Positions 1 to 8,175 of a stretch of 64,000 nt of DNA are shown here, in pieces (position 1 is the stretch's first letter; each line of letters opens with the position of its first letter). The notes below the pieces were generated by a model. The model ran no database searches, was not told the DNA's origin, and was given only the letters and a program-made list of their open reading frames with translations. The position numbers were made by a program, and so were the translations under genes. This stretch comes from Hymenobacter nivis (lineage in GTDB: Bacteria; Bacteroidota; Bacteroidia; Cytophagales; Hymenobacteraceae): the NCBI RefSeq assembly GCF_006439025.1, contig NZ_RCYZ01000003.1:188127-252126 (forward strand), given 5' to 3'.

Positions 1-97
1 TTTTCTGTCAGCTTCTTCATCCCGATTTAATCTAACCCTGGGGGCCCTTGGCTCGTTTGCGGGGCAAGCTATTCGCTTTCACCAGCCTCTTCACACC

Positions 98-898
98 ATG
101 CGCTTACAAAACCGCATCGCCCTCGTTACGGGCGGCAGCTCGGGCATCGGCACGGGCATCGCCCGCCAGTTTGCCGCCGATGGCGCCACCGTATTCGTCA
201 ACTACCACGGGGGCCCCTCCGATAAGGCCGACGCCGTAGTCAAGTCCATCACCGACGCTGGCGGCAAGGCCTTCGCCATTGCGGCCGACGTGAGCAAAGA
301 GGCCGAGGTACAGGCCATGTTTGCCCACATCATCGAGCAGTGCGGCACGCTGCACATTTTGGTGAACAACTCGGGCCAGCAGAAGGACGCGGCCCTTGTG
401 GACATGACCCTAGCGCAGTGGCAGCAGGTGATTGATGTGAACCTGACCGGGCAGTTTTTGTGCTCGCGCGAGGCGGCCCGGGAGTTCCTGCGCCGGGGGC
501 CCCAGCCCGAAATTGCCCGCGCCACGGGCGTCATCCTGCACACCAGCAGCGTGCACGAAGTCATTCCGTGGGCCGGCCACGTGAACTACGCCACCAGCAA
601 GGGCGGCATCATGCAGCTCATGAAAAGCACCGCTCAGGAGCTGGCACCCCACAAAATTCGGGTGAACAGCATCGGGCCAGGGGCCATCAAAACGCCCATC
701 AACACCAGCGCCTGGAACACGCCCGAGGCCGAAACGGCCTTGCTCAAGCTCATCCCTTATGACCGGGTGGGCGAGGTGGAAGACATTGGGGGCCTGGCCG
801 CCTGGCTTTGCTCCGACGAGGCCGACTACATCACCGGCCAAACCATTTTCATGGACGGCGGCATGACGCTTTACCCCGGCTTCGCCACCGGCGGCTAG
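98..898 (+). CDS. SDR family oxidoreductase (glucose 1-dehydrogenase-like)
   Basis: A 266-residue classical short-chain dehydrogenase/reductase, the usual length for the family. The N-terminal Rossmann nucleotide-binding motif TGGSSGIG lies at residues 11-18, followed by a NNSG motif where the family usually has NNAG. The catalytic Tyr and Lys are in the stretch NYATSKGG, and a PGAIKTPIN segment follows. The best guess is an NAD(P)-dependent sugar or polyol dehydrogenase of the glucose 1-dehydrogenase type, cytosolic. It precedes a large glucosidase gene on the same strand, separated by about 150 bp holding an inverted repeat, so co-transcription is uncertain. The family is secure; the substrate is not visible in the sequence. 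Confidence 0.88.
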   Translation: MRLQNRIALVTGGSSGIGTGIARQFAADGATVFVNYHGGPSDKADAVVKSITDAGGKAFAIAADVSKEAEVQAMFAHIIEQCGTLHILVNNSGQQKDAALVDMTLAQWQQVIDVNLTGQFLCSREAAREFLRRGPQPEIARATGVILHTSSVHEVIPWAGHVNYATSKGGIMQLMKSTAQELAPHKIRVNSIGPGAIKTPINTSAWNTPEAETALLKLIPYDRVGEVEDIGGLAAWLCSDEADYITGQTIFMDGGMTLYPGFATGG

Positions 899-903
899 GG
901 CTT

Positions 904-1047
904 AGAATGTGCAGAATGTGGGAATGAGAAGGTGTGAAAATGTGCGGGCTGTGCCCGTTCGTCTTCCCGCCTGGCAGTTGCTGCTTATGGGCAGCGCCGG
1001 CCTTCCCAATTTCCACATTTTCACATCCCCACATTTCTACATTTTAT
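904..1047. repeat. Imperfect inverted repeat rich in AATGTG/CACATT
   Basis: The left arm (about 904-944) carries repeated AATGTG units and the right arm (about 1012-1047) carries CACATTTTCACATCCCC-like units that are the approximate reverse complement. The arms flank about 65 bp of GC-rich DNA. It fills the gap between the SDR and glucosidase genes and could form a long imperfect hairpin. No protein is encoded. Confidence 0.5.
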
Positions 1048-1048
1048 T

Positions 1049-3670
1049 ATGACTGCGGAACACGAACGCCTGCGCGACGTGGGGCCCTGGCGCACTTTTG
1101 GGCCCTACCTGGCCGAGCGGCAATGGGGCACGGTGCGCGAAGACTACTCGGCTAACGGCGAGCCCTGGAACTTCACGACCCACGACATGGCCCGCGCCTA
1201 CGCCTACCGCTGGGGCGAGGACGGCCTGGGCGGCATCTCCGACGACCGGCAGCTGCTGTGCTTCGCGCCCGCGTTTTGGAACGGGCAGGACCCCATCCTC
1301 AAGGAGCGCCTGTTTGGGCTGAGCGGGCCCGAGGGCAACCACGGCGAGGACGTGAAGGAGGCGTATTACTACCTCGACAACACGCCCACCCACAGCTACA
1401 TGCGGATGCTGTACAAGTACCCGCAGCACAAGTTTCCGTACGACTGGCTGGTGCAGCAAAACGCCAAGCGCACCCGCGACGACGCCGAGTTTGAGCTGGC
1501 CGACACGGCCGTGTTCCGGGAGGACAAGTACTTCGATATCTTCGTGGAGTACGCCAAGGCGGGGCCCCAGGACGTGCTCATCACCATCACGGCCCACAAC
1601 CGAGGGCCCCAGGCCGCGCCGCTGCACGTGCTGCCCACGCTGTGGCTGCGCAACACCTGGGCTTGGGGCGATAAAGACGACTACTGCCCCGGCCTAAGCG
1701 CCGCCGACGCCGGCCGCATTGCCGTGCACCACCGCGACCTGCCCGGCCTGGCCCTGCACGCCGACGGGGGACCCGAGCTGCTGTTTTGCGACAACGAAAC
1801 CAACGCGCCCCGCCTCTACCAGGCGGCCCCCCGGCCGGGCGTGCGCTTCTTCAAAGACGGGCTGAACGAGTACGTGGTGGGCGGCCGCGCCGACGCCGTG
1901 AACCCCGACCACAGCGGCACCAAGGCCGCGGCCCACTACGTCCTCACCATTGAGGCCGGCCAAAGCCAGACCCTGCGCCTGCGCCTGGGCCCCCAAGATT
2001 TGGCGGCGCCGTTTGCCGATTTTGACCAGCTGGTGGGCCAGCGCCGGCAAGAGGCCGGCGCCTTTTACGGGGCCCTGCAGCACGGCCTGGCCGGCGCCGA
2101 CGCCCGCGCCGTGCAGCGCCAGGCGTTGGCCGGCATGTTGTGGAACAAGCAGTTCTACTACTACGACGTGCGCCGCTGGCTGGCCGGCGACCCCGCCTTC
2201 CCGGCCCCGCCCGCCAGCCGCCAGGAGGGGCGCAACGCCACCTGGACGCACGTGCGCAACCACGACATCATTTCGATGCCCGACAACTGGGAGTACCCCT
2301 GGTACGCGGCCTGGGACCTGGCCTTCCACGCCGTGCCGCTGGCCCTGGTGGACCCCGCCTTTGCCAAGGACCAGCTCCGGCTGCTGTGCCACGACCGCTA
2401 CATGCACCCCAACGGCCAGCTGCCGGCCTACGAGTGGCAGTTTGGCGACGTGAACCCGCCGGTGCACGCCTGGGCCGCGTTTCGGGTGTTCAAGATGGAC
2501 CAGAAGCACCACGGGGGCCCCGGCGACGTGGCCTTTCTGGAAACCATTTTCCACCGCTTGCTCCTGAATTTCACGTGGTGGGTGAACCGCAAGGACACCA
2601 CCGGGCGCAACATTTTTGAGGGCGGCTTCTTGGGGCTCGACAACATCGGCGTGTTCGACCGCTCGGCCCCGATGCCCGCCGGCGTGTACATCGAGCAGGC
2701 CGACGGCACGGCCTGGATGGCCCTTTACGCCCTGAACCTGATGCGCATGGCCCTGGAGCTGGCCCAAACCAACCCCGTGTACGAGGACCTGGCCGGCAAA
2801 TTCTTCGAGCATTTCCTGGCCATTGCCCAGGCCATGACCGGCTACGGGCCCCACGACATCGACATGTGGGACGAGGAGGACGAGTTTTACTACGACGTGC
2901 TGAAAACGCCCGACGGCCGTACCCCGCTCAAGGTGCGCTCGGTGGTGGGCCTGGTGCCGCTGTTTGCGGTGGAAGTGCTCGACGACGAGCTGCTGCAAAA
3001 ATCGCCCAAGTTCACGGCCCGCCTGAACTGGGTGCTGGCCAACCAGCCCGAGCTGGCGGCCCTCGTGAGCCGCTGGCAGGAACCCGGCCAGGGCGCCACC
3101 CACCTGCTCTCGCTGCTGCGCGGCCACCGCCTCAAGGCCCTGCTGCGCCGCACGCTCGACGAGGCCGAGTTTTTGTCCGACCACGGCGTGCGGGCCCTCT
3201 CCAAGTTCCACAAAGACACGCCCTACGTGTTCCACGGCGACGGCCAGTCGTTCACGGTGACCTACGAGCCCGGCGAATCGACCACGAGCCTCTACGGCGG
3301 CAACTCCAACTGGCGGGGCCCCGTGTGGTTTCCGGTCAACTACTTGCTCATCGAGGGGTTGCAGCGCTTCCACCACTACTACGGCGACGATTTCAAGGTG
3401 GAATTTCCGACCGGCAGCGGGCAGTACAGCACCCTTTTGGCCATTGCCGATGAGCTCAGCCGCCGGCTCACCGGCCTGTTTTTGCGCGGCGAAAATGGCC
3501 AGCGCCCTTGCTTCGGCGCCGATGCCCAGCAGCAAACCGACCCCAATTTCAAAGATTACCTGCTCTTCCACGAGTACTTCCACGGCGACACCGGCCAGGG
3601 CCTCGGCGCCAGCCACCAAACCGGCTGGACGGGCCTTGTGGCCAAGCTGTTGCAACCAAGGGGCAAGTAA
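1049..3670 (+). CDS. GH63/MGH1-like glucosidase
   Basis: An 873-residue protein resembling the bacterial MGH1-like/GH63 glucosidase family with an (alpha/alpha)6 barrel. Recognisable stretches are the N-terminal LAERQWGTVREDYS, the central WEYPWYAAWDLAFH followed by MHPNGQLPAYEW, and the C-terminal SLYGGNSNWRGPVWFP. Such enzymes hydrolyse alpha-glucosidic linkages, often in small glycosides. No signal peptide is obvious, so a cytoplasmic location is inferred. The ATG lies directly after an AT-rich stretch (attttatt), which suits Bacteroidota translation starts. The next gene downstream is separated by a palindromic repeat. The family call is good; the substrate is unknown. Confidence 0.85.
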   Translation: MTAEHERLRDVGPWRTFGPYLAERQWGTVREDYSANGEPWNFTTHDMARAYAYRWGEDGLGGISDDRQLLCFAPAFWNGQDPILKERLFGLSGPEGNHGEDVKEAYYYLDNTPTHSYMRMLYKYPQHKFPYDWLVQQNAKRTRDDAEFELADTAVFREDKYFDIFVEYAKAGPQDVLITITAHNRGPQAAPLHVLPTLWLRNTWAWGDKDDYCPGLSAADAGRIAVHHRDLPGLALHADGGPELLFCDNETNAPRLYQAAPRPGVRFFKDGLNEYVVGGRADAVNPDHSGTKAAAHYVLTIEAGQSQTLRLRLGPQDLAAPFADFDQLVGQRRQEAGAFYGALQHGLAGADARAVQRQALAGMLWNKQFYYYDVRRWLAGDPAFPAPPASRQEGRNATWTHVRNHDIISMPDNWEYPWYAAWDLAFHAVPLALVDPAFAKDQLRLLCHDRYMHPNGQLPAYEWQFGDVNPPVHAWAAFRVFKMDQKHHGGPGDVAFLETIFHRLLLNFTWWVNRKDTTGRNIFEGGFLGLDNIGVFDRSAPMPAGVYIEQADGTAWMALYALNLMRMALELAQTNPVYEDLAGKFFEHFLAIAQAMTGYGPHDIDMWDEEDEFYYDVLKTPDGRTPLKVRSVVGLVPLFAVEVLDDELLQKSPKFTARLNWVLANQPELAALVSRWQEPGQGATHLLSLLRGHRLKALLRRTLDEAEFLSDHGVRALSKFHKDTPYVFHGDGQSFTVTYEPGESTTSLYGGNSNWRGPVWFPVNYLLIEGLQRFHHYYGDDFKVEFPTGSGQYSTLLAIADELSRRLTGLFLRGENGQRPCFGADAQQQTDPNFKDYLLFHEYFHGDTGQGLGASHQTGWTGLVAKLLQPRGK

Positions 3671-3675
3671 TATCC

Positions 3676-3742
3676 GTAGCGTGGGCTCGGCGAGCCCCCG
3701 CGGCTGAATGTTTAACGCGCGGACTCGCCGAGCCCACGCTAC
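3676..3742. repeat. Intergenic palindromic repeat (19-bp perfect arms)
   Basis: Arms 3676-3694 and 3724-3742 are perfect 19-bp reverse complements beginning GTAGCGTGGGCTCGGCGAG, with a 29-bp loop. It sits between the glucosidase and the cyclase gene. It shares the GTAGCG start and general architecture with the repeats at 29852 and 59177 and looks like a REP-type mobile palindrome. It has no T tract, so it is not a typical terminator. Confidence 0.7.
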
Positions 3743-3754
3743 ACCCAATCTTCC

Positions 3755-4369
3755 ATGAACTACCTCGATATCACCACGCCCATTTCCGACCAAATGGTGC
3801 ACTGGCCCGACAACGCCCCGGTGCACTTGCGCCTCACACGCTCGTTTGCCTACGGCGACCCGGCCAACGTGAGCGAAATCAGCATGAGCGTGCACACCGC
3901 TACCCACGTGGATGCCCCGCGCCACTTCATCAAGGACGGGCCCGACGTGACGACGCTCGACCTGAACACGCTGCTGGGGCCCTGCCGCGTGGTGCGCATC
4001 CACGACCCCAAGCTCATCACGCTGGCCGAAGTAGAGCCGCTCGACCCGCAGCCCGGCCAGCGCATCCTCTTCCGCACCCGCAACTCGGACGCGGACTGGA
4101 CGCACCAGCCTTTCAACCCCGACTTCGTAAAGCTCGACTTCCCGGCTGCGCAGTTCCTTCAGCAACGCGGCGTGGTGTGCGTGGGCGTGGACTACATCTC
4201 GGTGGGCGGCTCCGATACCCACCACGCCTTGCTCGACCACAACATCACCGTCATCGAAGCCCTCGCCCTGGGCGACGTGGAGCCCGGCGACTACGAGCTG
4301 ATCTGCCTGCCCCTGCGCATCATCGGCGCCGATGGGGCCCCCTGCCGCGCCCTGTTGCGCCCGCTGTAG
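3755..4369 (+). CDS. Cyclase family protein (kynurenine formamidase-like)
   Basis: A 204-residue protein of the cyclase/KynB superfamily. The metal-binding signature HTATHVDAPRHF (about residues 48-59) matches the family pattern HxxTHxDxPxH. The N-terminal LDITTPISDQMVHWP and the SVGGSDTHH segment are also typical. Members hydrolyse N-formylkynurenine or related amides using a divalent metal; the physiological substrate here cannot be told. It is followed by a bidirectional hairpin and converges on the PfpI-like gene. Confidence 0.88.
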   Translation: MNYLDITTPISDQMVHWPDNAPVHLRLTRSFAYGDPANVSEISMSVHTATHVDAPRHFIKDGPDVTTLDLNTLLGPCRVVRIHDPKLITLAEVEPLDPQPGQRILFRTRNSDADWTHQPFNPDFVKLDFPAAQFLQQRGVVCVGVDYISVGGSDTHHALLDHNITVIEALALGDVEPGDYELICLPLRIIGADGAPCRALLRPL

Positions 4370-4392
4370 AGTAGGCCGGTTTACACAAACGC

Positions 4393-4438
4393 AAAGCCGC
4401 CCCGGGGCCCCTGTTGTAAGGGACTCCGGGGCGGCTTT
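4393..4438. terminator. Bidirectional terminator between convergent genes
   Basis: Perfect 13-bp arms (4393-4405 AAAGCCGCCCCGG and 4426-4438) with A-rich and T-rich ends serve both the cyclase (+) and the PfpI-like gene (-). Confidence 0.8.
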
Positions 4439-4459
4439 GTGCTTAGGTAAGCTGAGAGG

Positions 4460-5140
4460 CTACTTACCCAACTGCTTGAGCAGCTCCTGGGCAGCGGGCT
4501 CCGACGAGGCCGGGTTTTGGCCCGTGATGAGGTGGCCCGCGGCGACTACGTAGGGGCCCCAATCGGCGCCTTTGGCGTAGGTGCCGCCGGCGTTTTTCAG
4601 CATGTCTTCGACTAGGAAAGGCACTACGTCGGTGAGGTGCACGGCCTCTTCCTCGGTGTTGGTGAAGCCGGTGACGGCCTTGCCTTTCACAAGCAGCTCG
4701 CCATCAGTGCCTTTCACGTGGCGGAGCACGCCGGGGGCGTGGCACACCAGGGCCAGCGGCTTGCCGGCGGCGTAGGCGGTTTCGAGCAGAGCGATGGAGT
4801 TTTTATCCTCGGCCAAATCCCAGAGGGGGCCGTGGCCGCCGGGGTAAAAGATGGCGTCGAAATCAGCGGCTTTGATGGTGTCGAGCAATACCGTATGGGC
4901 CAGGGCTTGCTGGGCGGCGGCGTCTTGCTTGAAGCGCTTGGTGGCTTCGGTTTGGGCCCCGGGCTCGTCGCTTTTGGGGTCGAGGGGCGGCTGGCCGCCC
5001 TTGGGCGAGGCCAGCGTGAGGTCGATGCCGGCGTCCTTAAACACGTAGTAGGGCGCGGCAAATTCTTCCAGCCAGAAGCCGGTTTTCTTGCCCGTGGTGC
5101 CCAACTCGTCGTGCGAGGTCAAAATCATGGCGATTTTCAT
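4460..5140 (-). CDS. Type 1 glutamine amidotransferase-like protein (DJ-1/PfpI, Hsp31-like)
   Basis: A 226-residue DJ-1/PfpI superfamily protein. The nucleophile elbow LVCHAPG places the reactive Cys at residue 133 next to His134. A Glu in GFWLEEFA (about residues 21-28) suits the Hsp31/class I type triad. The YPGGHGPLWDL segment (about 99-109) is also characteristic. Relatives act as glyoxalase III or protein/nucleotide deglycases and chaperones under electrophile stress. It lies downstream of an OhrR-like regulator cluster but after a hairpin with a T-rich tail, so it may have its own promoter in the 77-bp gap. Confidence 0.9.
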   Translation of the reverse strand: MKIAMILTSHDELGTTGKKTGFWLEEFAAPYYVFKDAGIDLTLASPKGGQPPLDPKSDEPGAQTEATKRFKQDAAAQQALAHTVLLDTIKAADFDAIFYPGGHGPLWDLAEDKNSIALLETAYAAGKPLALVCHAPGVLRHVKGTDGELLVKGKAVTGFTNTEEEAVHLTDVVPFLVEDMLKNAGGTYAKGADWGPYVVAAGHLITGQNPASSEPAAQELLKQLGK

Positions 5141-5170
5141 AATCTTAGTCAGTTACAAAGTGGAAATAAA

Positions 5171-5205
5171 ACCAGCCGCGCCCGCCCTAAGCGGGCGCGG
5201 CTGGT
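5171..5205 (-). terminator. Hairpin terminator after ABM monooxygenase gene
   Basis: Perfect 15-bp arms (5171-5185 and 5191-5205, ACCAGCCGCGCCCGC). Read on the minus strand it is followed by TTTTATTT, as expected for intrinsic termination downstream of the 5218-5529 gene. Confidence 0.75.
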
Positions 5206-5217
5206 ACGCCGCTGGCT

Positions 5218-5529
5218 TTAGCCTAGCAGCTGGTAAAAGGTGACTTTGCGCTCGGCCAGCAGCGGCACGATCTGGGCCACCACCAGGTCCTGGTAATGCG
5301 CCGAGTCGCGGTGCGCCTCCAGGGCGGCTTGGTCGGCGTACTGCTCGTAGAAAAAGAAGCGGGCCGGGTCGGCGGCGTCCTGGTGGGCCACATAGAGCAG
5401 GTTGCCGGGCTCGTGCTGGCGCACGGCGGCGGCGGCTTGCAGCATCAGCTGGCGCACGGTGGCTTCCTGGCCGGGCTGGGCGCGCCACTCGGCGGCCACG
5501 GCGATGATGTTCTGGGTTTCGGCACTCAT
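5218..5529 (-). CDS. Antibiotic biosynthesis monooxygenase (ABM) domain protein
   Basis: A 103-residue protein starting at the ATG at 5529 (MSAETQ). It has the length and pattern of the dimeric alpha-beta barrel ABM/YgiN family: the N-terminal IAVAAEWRAQPGQE, a central EPGNLLYVAHQD, FFFYEQYADQAALEAHRDS and the C-terminal strand. YgiN-like members oxidise quinols or other small aromatics. It is 26 bp downstream of an NADPH oxidoreductase gene and forms an operon with it and the MarR-type gene. The substrate is unknown. Confidence 0.85.
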   Translation of the reverse strand: MSAETQNIIAVAAEWRAQPGQEATVRQLMLQAAAAVRQHEPGNLLYVAHQDAADPARFFFYEQYADQAALEAHRDSAHYQDLVVAQIVPLLAERKVTFYQLLG

Positions 5530-5555
5530 AATTAAAGAAATAAGGGGGGCCCGGA

Positions 5556-6554
5556 TTAAGCGACTTTCACCACGGCTTTGCCGGTGTTTTCGCCCTCGAA
5601 TAAGCCCAGGAACGCGGCCGGAATCTGGTCGAAGCCATTGGTCACGGTTTCCTCGCCCTTGAGCTGGCCGGCGGCGTACCATTCGGTGAGCTTTTTTACG
5701 CCCTCGGGCCAGCGAGCGTGGTAGTCGCTCACGATAAAGCCTTGGAGCTTGGTGCTGGTTTTGAGCAGCTTGCCTTCGGGCCGGGGCCCCACCGGGGCGT
5801 CGGTGGCGTTGTAGGTCGAAATCTGGCCGCAGAGGGCGATGCGGGCGTGCTTGTTGAGCAGGTCGTACACGGCGTCGGTGATGGCGCCGCCCACGTTGTC
5901 GAAGTAGCAGTCCACGCCGTTGGGGGCGGCGGCGGCCAGGGCCCCGGCCAGGTCGGGCGTGGTTTTGTAGTTAATGGCCTCGTCGAAGCCCAGCTCTTTC
6001 AGGTAGGCCACCTTCTCGTCGGAGCCGGCGGTGCCCACCACGCGGCAGCCCTGGATTTTGGCCAGCTGGCCCACTATCGAGCCCACGGCACCGGCCGCGC
6101 CCGAGACAACCACCGTTTCGCCGGCCTTGGGCTGGCAGATGTCGAGCAGCCCAAAGTAGGCCGTGAGGCCGGGCATGCCCAATAGCCCGAGGAAGTAGCT
6201 GGCGGGGGCCTGGTCCGCGGGCACGCGCTGCACGGCGCTGGCCTCGGCCACGCTGTGCTCCTGCCAGGGCAGGTTGCCCACCACCACGCTGCCCACGGGC
6301 AGGGCTTCGCTGCGGCTCTCCACCACTTCGGCCACCACGCCGCCGGCAATGGGGGCCCCCACTTCGAAGGGCGCGACGTACGACTTGGCGGCGCTCATCC
6401 GGCCGCGCATGTAGGGGTCGACGGATACGTACAGGGTTTTGAGCAGCACCTGGCCCGCGGCGGGGGCGGGCACTTCGCGGGTTTCAAACTGGAAGTTGGC
6501 GGCTGTGGGCACGCCCTGGGGGCGGCTGGCCAATAGGATGGTGTTGGTATTCAT
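5556..6554 (-). CDS. NADP-dependent MDR oxidoreductase (LTB4DH/CurA type)
   Basis: A 332-residue zinc-independent medium-chain dehydrogenase/reductase. The nucleotide-binding motif VVSGAAGAVGSIVGQLAK lies mid-protein. VDPYMRGRMS near residues 50-60 and YFDNVGG are hallmarks of the leukotriene B4 12-hydroxydehydrogenase/prostaglandin reductase/CurA group, which reduces enone double bonds with NADPH. The start is the ATG at 6554 (MNTNTILL). It is 28 bp downstream of the MarR-type regulator, supporting a detoxification operon. Confidence 0.9.
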   Translation of the reverse strand: MNTNTILLASRPQGVPTAANFQFETREVPAPAAGQVLLKTLYVSVDPYMRGRMSAAKSYVAPFEVGAPIAGGVVAEVVESRSEALPVGSVVVGNLPWQEHSVAEASAVQRVPADQAPASYFLGLLGMPGLTAYFGLLDICQPKAGETVVVSGAAGAVGSIVGQLAKIQGCRVVGTAGSDEKVAYLKELGFDEAINYKTTPDLAGALAAAAPNGVDCYFDNVGGAITDAVYDLLNKHARIALCGQISTYNATDAPVGPRPEGKLLKTSTKLQGFIVSDYHARWPEGVKKLTEWYAAGQLKGEETVTNGFDQIPAAFLGLFEGENTGKAVVKVA

Positions 6555-6582
6555 AAGCAACGGTAATAAAAAACCCAGCGGC

Positions 6583-7035
6583 TTAGGCCAGCTGGGCCAA
6601 AATGTGGGTGAGGTGCACGCGCAGGGCCCCTACTTCGGCGGGCGACATGTTGACCTTGGCGAGCATTTGCAGGGGAATGTCGCCGACTTGCGCTTCCAGG
6701 GCGCGGCCGGCGGGCAGCAGGCCCACCACAACCGAGCGCTCGTCGCGCGGGTCGCGGCGGCGGCTGAGCCACTGCCGCTGTTCCATGCGCTTGAGCAAGG
6801 GCGTGAGGGTGCCCGAATCGAGCAGCAGCTTCTCCCCTAGCTCCTTCACCGTCAGCTCCTGGTGCTCCCACAGCAGCAGGAAAACCAGGTACTGCGGGTA
6901 GGTGAGGCCCAGCGCCTGCAAGTAGGGCTGGTAGGCCTTGGTGAGCTGCCGCGACACGGCATAGAACGGAAAGCAAAGCTGGCTTTCGAGCTTCAGTAAG
7001 GAGTTTTTGGCGTCGGGGGCGGGGGTAGCTTCCAT
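6583..7035 (-). CDS. MarR family regulator, OhrR-like
   Basis: A 150-residue winged-helix MarR regulator. The N-terminal LCFPFYAVSR places a lone Cys at residue 21, the position and context of the peroxide-sensing Cys in OhrR (family knowledge). The wing and recognition helix lie around LTVKELGEKLLLDSGTLTPL, followed by RRRDPRDERSV. OhrR proteins repress organic hydroperoxide resistance genes until the Cys is oxidised. Here the co-directional downstream genes encode an enone reductase and an ABM monooxygenase rather than Ohr. Autoregulation through the AT-rich upstream region is likely. Confidence 0.88.
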   Translation of the reverse strand: MEATPAPDAKNSLLKLESQLCFPFYAVSRQLTKAYQPYLQALGLTYPQYLVFLLLWEHQELTVKELGEKLLLDSGTLTPLLKRMEQRQWLSRRRDPRDERSVVVGLLPAGRALEAQVGDIPLQMLAKVNMSPAEVGALRVHLTHILAQLA

Positions 7036-7077
7036 AGGCTTCGGCTTTATAAACGGTGTTCGATTGCCTAATGTTTG

Positions 7078-7098
7078 ATTGTGCGCAATTAAATTTTA
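7078..7098. promoter_or_regulatory. Candidate OhrR/MarR-type operator upstream of the regulator
   Basis: An AT-rich island in otherwise GC-rich DNA contains ATTG-N4-CAAT (7078-7089) overlapping AATTAAATT (7087-7095). This resembles AATT-type OhrR boxes known in other bacteria. It lies about 45-60 bp upstream of the regulator ATG. The assignment is inferred from position and pattern only. Confidence 0.35.
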
Positions 7099-7152
7099 TA
7101 AAAGTAAAATACCCCAGTGGCCTTGCCAGGCCACCGGGCACCCCTCGCTCCG

Positions 7153-8043
7153 CTACGCCTGGGGCAGGAAGTAGGCCAGCACGTCGGCGCTGGTCTGGTT
7201 CAGGGCCCCAATCTGCTCGATGAGGCGGGCGGGACGGGCCCCGCGCTGGCCCGCCGTGGTCAGCACGCCGTCGCGGATGAACACGATGACGTCCTGCACC
7301 AAAAAGGCACCCAGCGAAGTCACCACGTCCTCAAAGCCGGCGGCCAGCGCCTCGTACTCGGCGCTGCGCAGGTAGCCCTCGGCCAGCAGCCGGTTTTCCC
7401 AGCGGATTTCCAGCGCGGCGGTGGTCAGCAGCTGGGCCGGCAGCCGGTGGCGCACGTCGGGGGCCGCGGGGGCGGGCTGGCTATTGTCGTAGGGCTCGGG
7501 CAGGTGCAGGCGCACCTTCAGGATGCCGGCCTGGGCGGCCAGCGACTCGGCCAGCCGGGTGGCGGCGACCCGCAGCGGCTTCAGCTGGGGCCCGTGCAGG
7601 TGCAGCAGCAGCCGGTAAGCGGTTTCCGGGGCGTTGGGCGTGGGGTTGGCGTCGTGGTCCACCAGGGTGCGGGAGCCGTCCGGCAGGTCGTAGGCCGCGT
7701 CTTGCCCAATGAAGTTGCGCTCGTCTTTGAACAGAACCGGGCTGGCTTTCTGAAACTTCCCCTGGTTTTTGGCCGAAGAAAACCCGATTTCCACCATGCC
7801 GTCGAGCACGCTGCCGTCGGCCTGCGCGCCCGGAGGCAGCGGCCAAAGGTTGGCGCTTTGCTCGCGGGCGAAGTGGTACTGCACGTAGTAGCCCAGGCCC
7901 GGCAGCCGGGCGCACAGGGGCCCGTGGGCATCGCTCCAGTAGTAGTGAAAAAGGTCGTTCGGCACGCCTTCGCGGCGGCGCAGAATGGTGTAGGTGAGCA
8001 GCTTGATGTTACTGTCGCGCTCCGAATAATCTGGCTTGGTCAT
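7153..8043 (-). CDS. EthD domain-containing protein
   Basis: A 296-residue protein. Residues about 15-60 contain LLTYTILRRREGV and HYYWSDAHGPLCARLPG, the signature of the EthD/dimeric alpha-beta barrel fold. The long remainder, including a second half with VVTSLGAFLVQDVIVFI, is less recognisable and may be a second ferredoxin-like module. EthD proteins assist or carry out oxidation of small hydrophobic molecules. It lies 117 bp upstream of the OhrR-like gene on the same strand. The substrate is unknown. Confidence 0.72.
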   Translation of the reverse strand: MTKPDYSERDSNIKLLTYTILRRREGVPNDLFHYYWSDAHGPLCARLPGLGYYVQYHFAREQSANLWPLPPGAQADGSVLDGMVEIGFSSAKNQGKFQKASPVLFKDERNFIGQDAAYDLPDGSRTLVDHDANPTPNAPETAYRLLLHLHGPQLKPLRVAATRLAESLAAQAGILKVRLHLPEPYDNSQPAPAAPDVRHRLPAQLLTTAALEIRWENRLLAEGYLRSAEYEALAAGFEDVVTSLGAFLVQDVIVFIRDGVLTTAGQRGARPARLIEQIGALNQTSADVLAYFLPQA

Positions 8044-8175
8044 GGGGCAAGGCGGGCGGTTGCGCAGGCAATGGCCCGCGGCGTAACCGGCCCGCGGTTG
8101 CCTTTCCCTACGGTAAACGCCCCCCCACCGATGCTCCTATTTCTGGCCCGGGGCCCTAAAAACGGCCACGCCGGC

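Noticed and set aside
3676-3742. Palindrome considered as a terminator or riboswitch
   Set aside because: There is no T tract on either strand, and similar palindromes recur elsewhere, pointing to a dispersed repeat.
1694-4240. An 848-codon minus-strand open frame opposite the glucosidase and cyclase genes
   Set aside because: It is a GC-driven shadow: low-complexity Val/Gly/His/Ala composition, no signal or family motif, and it runs across two well-supported plus-strand genes and a repeat.
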